A stretch of 36,310 nt of DNA from Bordetella parapertussis (GTDB lineage Bacteria; Pseudomonadota; Gammaproteobacteria; Burkholderiales; SG8-41), in NCBI GenBank assembly GCA_945861275.1, contig CAMATZ010000057.1, forward strand, positions 1-36,310, given 5' to 3'. Of this stretch, positions 8,644-17,203 are shown piece by piece. Numbering within the stretch: the stretch's first letter is position 1; each line of letters starts with the position of its first letter. The translations under genes and the position numbers were made by a program. Below the pieces are notes generated by a model. The model had not been told where the DNA came from, made no database searches, and saw only the letters and a program-made list of their open reading frames with translations.

Positions 8644-9570
8644 CTATTTAACCTCGACCAGCTCCAGCGCTTCGCGGCTCGGGCCGTCGATCATCACCGC
8701 GCGCGTGTCACCGAGCGGGTAGGGCCCCTCGAGAAACGTCACCTGCTCGCTCTTCAGCTTGGCGATCCACGCATCGAGATCGGCAACGCCAAACGCGATG
8801 TGATCGTAGAGTTGGCCGCGCGTGCCCGCCAGTGGCTGATCGCCCTGACGCGCATACCAGGTCAGCGCCACATCACCAAACAGCACGGCGGCTCTGGGGG
8901 TGCGGAACATCCCTTCACGATTGAGCGCCGGCCAGGTGCGGTCGGCGCCACGCGGCACTTTGCAGTTGGCGTCCGTCATTGGCGCGGGGCTCTCACGCCC
9001 CGGCATCACCAGCGCGTTGAGATGCTTTTGATACCAGAGTTGGGCGCAAAACGGATCTTCCTGATACAGATGCACGTGGTTGAAGCGCTCGGACGTAAAG
9101 TCGCCCATGTACTCCACCAGTACCTGCTCGGGCCCCTGCATGTAGGCGAATCCGCCGCCGCCCGGCGGTTTTAGGCCTTGGGCGCGGGCCTCGGCAATCT
9201 GTGCCTTGGTCAACCCGAGCATGCCGCCAACGTTGGGCCAGGTATCGCTGTTGATCAACACATAACCGCCTTCGTCCGTGGTGTAGAGCGGCAGCAGCTT
9301 GACCTCGGGACGGGTCTTGTAGGTTTCGAGATTCTTGCGCACATCGGTGACATACCAGCCGAAATGCCAGATCGCGCTCTGCGGCGCTATCGCCGGCGCG
9401 GTGTCGACTTTGGTGAACAGCAGCAGCACGTCATTCGGCGACTGCAGCGCCGGCAAGCCGCCCCAGGTCGTCTTTGATGTGCTCGCGAACTGTTGCACAT
9501 AAAACTCGATCGCAGCGTCGGGATTGATCGAATTCAGATGCAGATGATGGAAACTCGGGGTAGGCAGCAT
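8644..9570 (-). CDS. Two-domain VOC (glyoxalase/extradiol dioxygenase-like) protein
   Basis: 308-residue protein with repeated vicinal-oxygen-chelate modules. The first starts at FHHLHLNSINPDAAIEFY, another stretch begins FNHVHLYQEDPFCAQLWYQ, and the last ends LYDHIAFGVADLDAW ... GPSREALELVEV, with His and Glu residues placed as in metal-binding VOC domains. Members include extradiol dioxygenases, glyoxalases and dehalogenase-like enzymes. ATG 9570 is preferred over the upstream in-frame ATG at 9636 because AGGA lies eight bases before it and family similarity starts there. It is the first gene of the minus-strand run and abuts the MFS gene. The reaction is unassigned. Confidence 0.87.
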   Translation of the reverse strand: MLPTPSFHHLHLNSINPDAAIEFYVQQFASTSKTTWGGLPALQSPNDVLLLFTKVDTAPAIAPQSAIWHFGWYVTDVRKNLETYKTRPEVKLLPLYTTDEGGYVLINSDTWPNVGGMLGLTKAQIAEARAQGLKPPGGGGFAYMQGPEQVLVEYMGDFTSERFNHVHLYQEDPFCAQLWYQKHLNALVMPGRESPAPMTDANCKVPRGADRTWPALNREGMFRTPRAAVLFGDVALTWYARQGDQPLAGTRGQLYDHIAFGVADLDAWIAKLKSEQVTFLEGPYPLGDTRAVMIDGPSREALELVEVK

Positions 9571-9601
9571 GTGGGTTATCCTGTGAAAAAATTCCGCACT
9601 T

Positions 9602-9712
9602 GTAGGTTGGGCTGAGCCTGCGAAGCCCAACATCACAAACTTTGCAACTCGCCACTGTCACCATTTTGTAATGATCGCTTGTGTTGGGCTTCGCAAGCTC
9701 AGCCCAACCTAC
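9602..9712. repeat. Palindromic intergenic repeat (family a)
   Basis: Inverted repeat with 31-base arms at 9602-9632 and 9682-9712 that differ at one position, spaced by 49 bases. The arms begin GTAGGTTGGGCTGAG. The sequence resembles widespread REP/BIME-like bacterial intergenic repeats and could form a long hairpin just upstream of the VOC gene. Confidence 0.85.
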
Positions 9713-9738
9713 GGTTTCTCTCTTTGCGATTCAAATCC

Positions 9739-9903
9739 TTACACAGCGAGCCGGTATACCCGTGCCGCCGTGTCGCGATACAGCGCCAGTTTCTCCGCCG
9801 CCGAGCACTTCTGTGTAATGCGCTTCATGGCGTTCCACAACACGCAATAACCGGTCGATTCCTTGTCCACCGGGAAATTGCTTTCCATCATGCAGCGGCT
9901 CTG
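9739..9903 (-). pseudogene. C-terminal remnant of an amidohydrolase
   Basis: About 52 codons ending in TAA at 9739-9741 encode RCMMESNFPVDKES ... LWNAMKRITQ ... ARVYRLAV. This aligns with the last 50 residues of the amidohydrolase at 772-1854 (CMFESNFPPDRDS ... IWNTFKRI ... KAYRLNL). The remainder of the gene is missing: upstream sequence runs straight into the end of the tricorn-like protease. It is a dead fragment of a paralogous hydrolase. Confidence 0.8.
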
Positions 9904-9930
9904 TCGATTTTACGACGAACGTGAAACCAA

Positions 9931-12900
9931 TCACTTGCCTAATATTCTCGGATAGTTCACCGCGGGCGGTTCCACCAGCGGGCGGGCCGACAGCTTTTCT
10001 TCCAGTATGCGGATCGCCGCGGCAAGCTGCGCATCCTCGCCTTTGAAGGTGGCGTAGGGCAGGTTGTCGATCTCGATGTCGGGTTCGACGCCTTTGCCCT
10101 CGATCAGCCACGTGCCTTCAAGGTCGATCTGCCCCCACTCCGCGGCACGCGCCTGACCGCCGTCCACCAGCCGGTTCGAATCGCTCAACCATACGCCCGC
10201 ACCTGCCGTGCGCTTACCGACCAGCGTTGCAAGTCCGAGACGGCGCATGCCCTCCGCAAACACTTCGCCGTCGGAATAAGTGCCAGCATCGATCAACACG
10301 ACGATATGACCGCGAAACGCCGATTGCATATTCCAGATGCGTCTTCCGTTGCGATCTTGCCAATAGGCCCACGCCCGGCGCAGCAGCTTTTCGATCACAA
10401 TGGAATCGATGTTGCCGCCATTGTTCTGGCGTACATCGATGATCAGTCCTTCACGCTCGACCACCGGATAAAAATCGCGCGCGAAATCCGCGAGGTCGGC
10501 GGACGCCATCGCGCGCAGATGCAGATAACCGAAGCGCCCTTTGGATGCGGCCTCGACGCGTTCGCGCCGCTGCCATACCCAATCGCGGCGTTTGAATTCC
10601 GCCTCGCGCGCCGCCGCTGCCGGCGTCACGATCGCCTTGCGCAGCGAACCCCCAGCGGTGCGCAATTCCAGCAGCACCTGCTGGCCCGCCTTGTCGCGCA
10701 GATTCACGCTCAGGTCCGCGATATTTTTCAGCGGCTGACCGTCGAATGAAACAATCACGTCACCCGCCTTCGCGCCCACTTCGGTCCGCGCCAGCGGCGG
10801 CAGACTGTCAATCAGCTCCGGGTCACCCTGATACACGTGCGCGATGCGCACCCCTTCAGCCGCGTTCTCCAGCAATGCCCCCAGCGTGGCGGGCGCAATG
10901 TACTCATCGCCACGCCGCAAGTCGCCAAAGCGCACCTGCGAATGCAGCAACGAAAGTTCGCCGGACATCTGCGCCAGCAGATCCGACAATTCCCCGCGGT
11001 CGGTTACGCGCGACAGCAGCGCCTCGTATTTGCGGCGCGTCGCCGGCCAATCCACGCCGTGCATATTGGCGTCGTAGAACCAGTCGCGGTGCATGCGCCA
11101 GGCATCAACAAAAATCTGCTGCCAGTCTTCGCGCGGCAACACCGGGAATTGCCAATCGTCGAGTTTCACCTGAAAGCGTGACAGTTCCGGTAATGGCGGC
11201 GGCTTGGGTCCCACATCGACGATGAATAGATCGCCGGGAATAGAGACACCGCCGGGGTTAGCTGGATTATTGAGGGCAGGCGCTGTCACCCACTTGCGCA
11301 ACAACAGCTTTTTGCCATCACCGGAAAGTGCGAACTGTCGTATATCCGGCAAAAACACTTGCGGCGGTGCGCCCGCATTGTTTATCGCCAGCGTTTTAAG
11401 CGTCGTCCTGCGCTCAGCCGTGGTTTCCGCTTCGAGATACCACAGGCGCCTGCCGTCACTGTCGAGCCGCGTGTAATTGCCGGGTGCCAGCGGCACCTCG
11501 TACAAGCGTTGTTCGAGGCCGTCCCACGCGATGGAGGGAATCCTGGGCTTGGCGGCTGCTGGCGCAACGGCCGGGGCGGCCTGCTCTTCACTCGCCACCG
11601 GCGGCGCAGGTACCAATGGCTCCGGCTTGAGCGGCGCCAGTTCATCCTTCGGTTGAAATGGAAAACGATTACCCGGCTGCAATGCAATGGCGTACGCGCG
11701 TGTGCGCTTGTCAAAGAACGGCCCCATGTTGCGCTCACCCCACGGCGTAGCGGGCATCGGCACAAAGTTCCGGTTCGACAAAAACCACAGCCAGCGCCCG
11801 TCCGGTGAAAACGCGGGCGAGAAATTGCTGTAGCGCTGCGAGGTCACCGCAAAGCGCTTGCCGTCGGCGACGCGAAACATCACCAGACCATAGCGCCCCT
11901 GATTGCCGATGTGCGCGACTTGCACCACAAATGCGGAACTGTCAGGCGACCATTTGATGCCTTCAAAATTCCAGTTGCCGAAGGCCTCGCCCTGCTCCAG
12001 CAACTGGTTGCGCCCGCTTTCCACTTCAAGCAGCCACAGCCGCTGCTTACGGTCATTGTGCGCAATCCATTTGCCGTCGGGCGACGGCACGCCTTCCCAG
12101 CGCAGGGTGTCGGCGTCGCTGGTTAACTGGCGGCCGGGCCCGCTGCCATCCGCCGGGAACAGCCACAGTTCGTTTTCGCCCGAGGCATCACACACCACCA
12201 GCATCGATTTCCCGTCGGGCATGAAGGTCGCGCTGCGCGCGCGGCTGGTTGCGGGCACAGCGATGTTCACGCGGCGCAAAGCGCCCGTCCCCGCGGTAAC
12301 GACACGTCCACGCGCGACGACCACGGCGCGTTCCCCGCTGGCCGACAATTTTGCTTCCTCAAAGCGCTCCAGCGGCCGGCGCACCCAGCGCTCGCGCTGC
12401 TGGTCAAAATCCGATACCAGACGTAGCGGCACAAGCCGGTCCTGCCCGCTGCTTAAATCAAGCACATGTAAATCGGCGCCGAGCTGATACGCCACACGGT
12501 CACCTGACAGTGCTGCACCACGCACCTCGAACGCCTTGTGCCGCGTATGCTGACGCAGATTGCGCCCGTCGCGATCCATCGACCACAGATTGGTCACGCC
12601 GTCGCGGTCCGACAAAAACACGATGCGCCCTTTCCAGTGCAGCGGACGCCCGCTGTTGGAGGTCACCTGCGTCAAGGCCACTGCCTCCGCGCCGCCGTCA
12701 ATAGTGAAGCGCCACAGCGTGGTGGCCGCACCGCCGCGATAAGCGCGCACGTTGTCGATACCGCGGTTGCCGCGCGTGTAGACCAGCGTTTTGGCATCAA
12801 TGAAGGCGGCAGTGTCCGCGTTTTCTATCGGCATCACTGTCTGTGCACCGCTCGCGCGCGACACGGCAACCAATTGCGACCGGCCAAGGGGATGGAAATG

Positions 12901-13266
12901 CCGCGTCGATACCAGCACCTCACCCCGCGGCGACCACCCCACCACCTCGGCACGGCCGCCATACTAGGTCAGCCGCTTGGGCACGCCGCCCGAAAACGGC
13001 ATCACATAGGCTTCCGCCGGGCCTTCATAGGTCGCAGTGAACGCGATCCACTGTCCGTCAGGCGAAATGGCCCCGTGGGTCTCCATACCCGGATGCGTGG
13101 TCAGACGCTGCGCCTCGCCGCCCGCGACACTCGCCTTCCATAAATCGCCCTCTGCCGTAAACACCAGCGTGTCGCCGTGCAATGCGGGATAGCGAAAGTA
13201 ACCACCGGTGGCAAATGCTGTCGAGGACAGCAGAAGCAAAGCCGTGGCAAGCAGACGCATGATCAT
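9931..13266 (-). pseudogene. Tricorn-like S41 peptidase interrupted by an in-frame TAG
   Basis: One frame of 1,111 codons encodes a signal peptide (RLLATALLLLSSTAFA), two TolB/WD40-type beta-propellers (repeated SPDGKW-like blades), a helical domain (DWFYDANMHGVDW), a PDZ domain (AKAGDVIVSFDGQPL) and an S41 core. The core holds TYSDGE with nucleophile candidate Ser998, IEGKGVEPD with Glu1056, and ELSLLHSQV with the catalytic His. This is the tricorn protease layout, expected to trim peptides in the periplasm. Codon 101 (12964-12966) is TAG, between RLT and YGG, where relatives usually have an aromatic residue, so a TGG to TAG change is likely. Everything after it is open from 12963 to 9931. 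Either a recent pseudogene, a sequencing error, or readthrough. Confidence 0.85.
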
Positions 13267-13570
13267 TGTTTCACTATTTGTTTTTAAAGCGGATTATTTC
13301 GCCAGCCCCAATTCACTCAAATTTAGTATGCCGCGAGATCGGTGATTATCATACGCAAACGATAACCGAGCAGCGACCGGCATGCCAGTTTTTCCTGCAC
13401 AGCGGCTGCCGCGCCGCCATCGCGGATTCCAGTATCTGGGCGTGGAGCAGGATTTTCGCCCTGCGTTATTCCGCGCGCCGTGGACTTGGGCGTAAAATGA
13501 AAGCTGACCATGCATCAATCCACCGGCCCGGCAACAGGCATTAGTACTTCCAACCCCTAAGGATACCCGT
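13267..13570. promoter_or_regulatory. Divergent intergenic region
   Basis: 304 bases separate the minus-strand tricorn-like gene from the plus-strand class II aldolase, so promoters for both should lie here. No clear -35/-10 pair could be assigned by eye. An imperfect dyad around 13341-13368 (GATTATC ... GATAACC) might be an operator. No gene is seen. Confidence 0.35.
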
Positions 13571-14359
13571 ATGAACGCACCACTTACCGCCGCACCCAAA
13601 ATCGCATGTTCGCCCGAGGAATGGGAAGCCCGTGTAGACCTCGCCTGCGCCTATCGCGCGGTGTCACAGATGGGCTGGCATCACAGTATTATTTACAATC
13701 ACATTTCGTCGCGCGTGCCCGGCACCCTGTCGCACTTTTTAATCAACCCGTTCGGCTTGATGTATCACGAGATCACCGCCTCGAACCTGCTGAAAGTCGA
13801 TCTCGATGGCAACAAGCTCACGCCGTCGCAGTATCCAATGCTGATGGCGGGATTTGTGGTGCATCGCTCCATCCACATGGCGCGCGAAGATGCACATAGC
13901 GTGATTCACACGCACTCGAAGGCCGGCGTGGCCGTGGCGTGCCAGGAACAGGGCTTGCTGCCGATCAACCTCGGCGCGATGCATCTGCATGACAAGATCG
14001 CCTACTACGATGTGGAAGGCGTGACCAACGATACCGAGGAAAGCGATCACATCGCAGCCGCGCTCGGCAACAAGAATGTGGCGATTCTGCGCAACCACGG
14101 TCTGCTCACCTGCGGCCCGACCATGGGGCATGCATTTCACCTGATGCGGCGTATCGAGAGCGCCTGCGAAATTCAGGTGCTGGCGCAATCGGGCGGCGCG
14201 AAACTGATTTATCCGCCGATGGATGTGGTGCGCAAGACCGCGACGCAAACCACGCAGCTCGTCCAGAAAAACGACATCGACACCTCAGACGGTCCGGCGA
14301 TGTTGTGGGCGGCGGTACGCCGCTGGATGGCGCAGATCGACCCGAGCTATATGGACTGA
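13571..14359 (+). CDS. Class II aldolase/adducin family protein
   Basis: 262-residue enzyme of the zinc-dependent class II aldolase/adducin fold. The metal-binding HTHS motif gives H113 and H115, the third ligand is H176 in RNHGLL, and E67 (MYHEI) fits the catalytic acid. Members cleave aldol bonds in sugar phosphates or act as decarboxylases. ATG 13571 has AAGGA seven bases upstream. A strong terminator follows at 14391-14420, so it is probably transcribed alone. The substrate is not predictable. Confidence 0.9.
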   Translation: MNAPLTAAPKIACSPEEWEARVDLACAYRAVSQMGWHHSIIYNHISSRVPGTLSHFLINPFGLMYHEITASNLLKVDLDGNKLTPSQYPMLMAGFVVHRSIHMAREDAHSVIHTHSKAGVAVACQEQGLLPINLGAMHLHDKIAYYDVEGVTNDTEESDHIAAALGNKNVAILRNHGLLTCGPTMGHAFHLMRRIESACEIQVLAQSGGAKLIYPPMDVVRKTATQTTQLVQKNDIDTSDGPAMLWAAVRRWMAQIDPSYMD

Positions 14360-14390
14360 ATGCGCCTCAGCATTGTTGCAAAGTGCATAG

Positions 14391-14420
14391 CGGCTGCCTG
14401 GTTACCGGCAGCCGTTTTTT
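14391..14420 (+). terminator. Rho-independent terminator after the class II aldolase
   Basis: Perfect eight-base stem CGGCTGCC (14391-14398) and GGCAGCCG (14407-14414) with an eight-base loop, followed by six T at 14415-14420. It sits 32 bases after the aldolase stop. Confidence 0.9.
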
Positions 14421-14514
14421 CATGATGCCGATGCACACTGCACAACGAGTTTCTCTGAGTGCCATCGTTTGACACTGTGCTACTATTTTCGTTGACCCAT
14501 GGAAAGGTACTGCA

Positions 14515-15195
14515 ATGACCGCATCGCACAGCGCACCGCCGCAGACGCTTGACCGTGATCTTGAAGTCAGCCCCGGAGAATGGCAGGCGCAGGATTTTTA
14601 TCACCTGATGACCGCGCTGGTGATTCCACGCCCCATCGGCTGGATATCCACGATTTCCGCCAAGGGCGTGAGCAATGTCGCACCGTATTCGTATTTCAAC
14701 ATGATGGGCAACGATCCGCCTTACGTCGCGTTCGCTTCCACCGGCATCAAGGACAGCCTGCGCAATCTGCGCGAAGTGCCGCAATTTGTCGCCAACATCG
14801 TCACCATGCATGTGCTGGAAGAAATGAATTTCACTTCCACGGATTTCCCGCACGATGAAAGTGAATTCGGCTGGGCGGGCCTCACCGCCGCACCATCGGT
14901 AAAAGTGAAACCGTTTCGCGTGCTCGAAGCCAGGGCGCACATCGAGTGTGAAATGAAACAGATCATCACCGATCACAACACCAACATCGTGCTCGGACGC
15001 ATCGTGCATACGCACGTTACCCCCGCGGTGTGGAAAGACGGACGCATCGATCCGCGCCTGCTCGACCCGGTGTGCCGTTTATCGGGGTCGGGTTACGCGC
15101 AACTTGGCGAATTGGTGAATGTGGCGCGGCCATACTGGAAAGACGTGAAGAGCACCCAGGGGCGGGAAGCGATGCCGAAGGCGGTGAAGCGCTGA
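14515..15195 (+). CDS. Flavin reductase-like domain protein
   Basis: 226-residue FMN-binding split-barrel protein of the flavin reductase-like (DIM6/NtaB-type) family. Conserved parts are IPRPIGWISTISAKGVSNVAPYSYF near residues 40-65 and PPYVAFAS, which form the flavin pocket, followed by NLREVPQFVANI. Members reduce flavin with NAD(P)H or are flavoproteins of aromatic metabolism. ATG 14515 has AAAGG seven bases upstream. It lies after the aldolase terminator and before a palindromic repeat, so it is likely its own unit. The partner oxygenase, if any, is not in view. Confidence 0.88.
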   Translation: MTASHSAPPQTLDRDLEVSPGEWQAQDFYHLMTALVIPRPIGWISTISAKGVSNVAPYSYFNMMGNDPPYVAFASTGIKDSLRNLREVPQFVANIVTMHVLEEMNFTSTDFPHDESEFGWAGLTAAPSVKVKPFRVLEARAHIECEMKQIITDHNTNIVLGRIVHTHVTPAVWKDGRIDPRLLDPVCRLSGSGYAQLGELVNVARPYWKDVKSTQGREAMPKAVKR

Positions 15196-15217
15196 AGGCA
15201 AAATTCAAGGGTAATTA

Positions 15218-15326
15218 GCCACAGAGGACACAGAGGAACACAGAGGAGGTCGCCCTCCCACTTGCGTCATTCTGGCGAATAACGGGCTGATTTTTCTCTC
15301 CGGTGTTCCTCAGTGCCCTCTGTGGC
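15218..15326. repeat. Palindromic intergenic repeat (family b), with a nested family d seed
   Basis: Imperfect inverted repeat with arms at 15218-15248 and 15298-15326. The left arm starts GCCACAGAGGACACAGAGG and the right arm ends CCCTCTGTGGC. Between the arms, 15265-15279 is identical to the first 15 bases of the 27-base repeat at 18742. It lies between the flavin-reductase-like gene and the next Bug gene. Confidence 0.8.
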
Positions 15327-15381
15327 AAAACAGGTTATGATGTAAGTAATTGTTTTTAAACATTATTTTTAAAGGCAGCCC

Positions 15382-16359
15382 ATGCAATCCACTCGAATCA
15401 ACCGCAGCCCCATCATCGTTGCGGCGCTACTGCTTTGCGCTGGCGCGGCTAACTGCGCCGATAGCTATCCATCGAAGCCGGGTCGTCTCATCCTCCCCTT
15501 TGGCGCGGGCGCGTCCACCGACATCGTGGGACGGATTTTCGCGCAGCGCTTCAGCGAAGCGTGGGGACAACCGCTGGTGGTCGACAACCGCGCAGGCGCC
15601 GCCGGCATCATCGGCACCGAGCTGGCGGCGAAATCCGCGCCTGACGGCTACACGATTTTTACCTACGGCATCAACCAGACGATCACCCCCCACCTCTACA
15701 AGAAGCTCCCCTACGATCACCGGCGCGATTTCATCCCGCTCTCGCTCTATGCCACCATGCCGAATATCTTGTGCGTCAACATCGGGCTGCCCGCCGCGAG
15801 CGTCAGTGAATTCATCAAGCTCGCCAAGGCCAATCCCGGCAAGTACAAATACGCATCGTCGGGTGTCGGCGCTTCGCCGCATCTCACGATGGAGCTGTTT
15901 AAATCAGTGACCGGCATCGACCTGGTGCACATCCCCTACAAAGTCGCGGCACAGGGACTCACGGATGTGCTCGGCGGCCAACTGCACGCGTTTTTCTTCA
16001 ATCTCCCCAACCCCCTGCCCCATGTCAGGGCGGGACGCCTGCGCGGACTCGCTGTCACCTCCGCCAAACGCGCCGAACAATTGCCCAATCTGCCCACCAT
16101 CATCGAATCCGGTATACCCGATTTTGAAGTCACGGTATGGCAGGGCTATGCCGTGCCCAAGGGAACCTCCAAAATGCATACTGCGTATATTCACGCGGCG
16201 ATGATAAAGGCGCTCGCCGTACCCGAACTCAAGCAACGCTTTTTCGATAACGGTGTTGCGGCCGCGCCGATGTCGCCCGACGAATTCATGAAATTCATCA
16301 ACGCAGAAACCGCGCGATGGCAAAAAGTGGTGGCGCTGTCGGGCGCGCAGGTCGACTAG
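15382..16359 (+). CDS. Bug/TctC-family tripartite tricarboxylate receptor
   Basis: 325-residue secreted binding protein (signal peptide PIIVAALLLCAGAANCA). Family motifs are YPSKPGRLILPFGAGASTD, APDGYTIFTYG, VHIPYKVAAQGLTDVLGG and LPNLPTIIESGIPDFEV. ATG 15382 has AAAGG six bases upstream. The following gene, a VIT1-type metal transporter, starts 24 bases after the stop with its own ribosome site, so the two may be cotranscribed, though no functional link is obvious. No TctAB genes are adjacent. Confidence 0.94.
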   Translation: MQSTRINRSPIIVAALLLCAGAANCADSYPSKPGRLILPFGAGASTDIVGRIFAQRFSEAWGQPLVVDNRAGAAGIIGTELAAKSAPDGYTIFTYGINQTITPHLYKKLPYDHRRDFIPLSLYATMPNILCVNIGLPAASVSEFIKLAKANPGKYKYASSGVGASPHLTMELFKSVTGIDLVHIPYKVAAQGLTDVLGGQLHAFFFNLPNPLPHVRAGRLRGLAVTSAKRAEQLPNLPTIIESGIPDFEVTVWQGYAVPKGTSKMHTAYIHAAMIKALAVPELKQRFFDNGVAAAPMSPDEFMKFINAETARWQKVVALSGAQVD

Positions 16360-16383
16360 CAATCAAGAATCAGAGGTAATGCC

Positions 16384-17073
16384 ATGCGACACGTCGAAAG
16401 ACACCGAACACACCGCATGGGATGGCTGCGCGCCGCTGTGCTGGGTGCCAATGACGGGATTGTGTCGACGGCAAGCCTGGTGCTGGGCGTAGCGGCCGCG
16501 GGCGCAAGTTCAACCAATATTTTGATAACGGGTGTTGCCGGTCTGGTGGCCGGCGCGATGTCGATGGCTGCGGGCGAGTATGTATCGGTGAGTTCGCAAG
16601 CCGATACCGAGCACGCCGATCTGGAGCGGGAGCGCAAAGAGTTGGCTGCCGATCCCGACCACGAAAAGGCGGAATTGAAAGCGATCTACGTGGGGCGCGG
16701 GCTGGATGCGGCACTGGCCGCCAAGGTCGCCACCCAGTTGATGGCGCATGATGCACTCGGCGCCCATGCGCGCGACGAGCTGGGCATATCCGAGCTATTA
16801 ACGGCACGGCCGGTGCAAGCCGCATTGGCGTCGGCCAGCACTTTTGCGGTGGGCGCGGTTTTGCCCTTGCTGATTGTCCTGTGGGCGCCGCGATCCACGA
16901 TCCTGTGGACGGTTTCCGCCGGCTCGCTCGCGTTTCTCGCGATTTTGGGCTCCCTGGCGGCACGCGCCGGCGGCGCTTCGGTGATGACTGCCGCAGTGCG
17001 GGTGACTTTCTGGGGTGCGTTGGCGATGGCCTTGACCGCAGGCGTCGGGGCTTTGTTTGGCGTGATTGCCTGA
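16384..17073 (+). CDS. VIT1/CCC1-family iron/manganese transporter
   Basis: 229-residue membrane protein of the VIT1/CCC1 family, which moves Fe2+ or Mn2+ out of the cytoplasm. The signature GANDGIVSTASLVLGVAAAG is at about residues 21-40, followed by AGAMSMAAGEYVSVSSQ. A charged cytoplasmic insert rich in Glu (ERERKELAADPDHEKAELKAI) matches the metal-binding helices of the family, and three hydrophobic helices complete the C-terminus. GAGG lies upstream of ATG 16384. A palindromic repeat follows and may end transcription. Confidence 0.93.
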   Translation: MRHVERHRTHRMGWLRAAVLGANDGIVSTASLVLGVAAAGASSTNILITGVAGLVAGAMSMAAGEYVSVSSQADTEHADLERERKELAADPDHEKAELKAIYVGRGLDAALAAKVATQLMAHDALGAHARDELGISELLTARPVQAALASASTFAVGAVLPLLIVLWAPRSTILWTVSAGSLAFLAILGSLAARAGGASVMTAAVRVTFWGALAMALTAGVGALFGVIA

Positions 17074-17100
17074 GGAGAGCCAAGGCCCACCAAATTCTTC

Positions 17101-17190
17101 ACCGCAAAGGCGCAAAAACGCAAAGGAAACGCAAAAAAGGTCAAAAACTTTTCTTTGCGGCTGTTCTTTGCGTTTTTGCGTCTTTGCGGT
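17101..17190. repeat. Palindromic intergenic repeat (family c)
   Basis: Inverted repeat with arms 17101-17128 (ACCGCAAAGGCGCAAAAACG...) and 17164-17190 (...TTTTGCGTCTTTGCGGT), matching except for one substitution and one indel. It lies between the convergent metal transporter and homospermidine synthase genes, where the hairpin could serve both as a terminator. Confidence 0.85.
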
Positions 17191-17203
17191 AGGCTTTTCG
17201 CCC

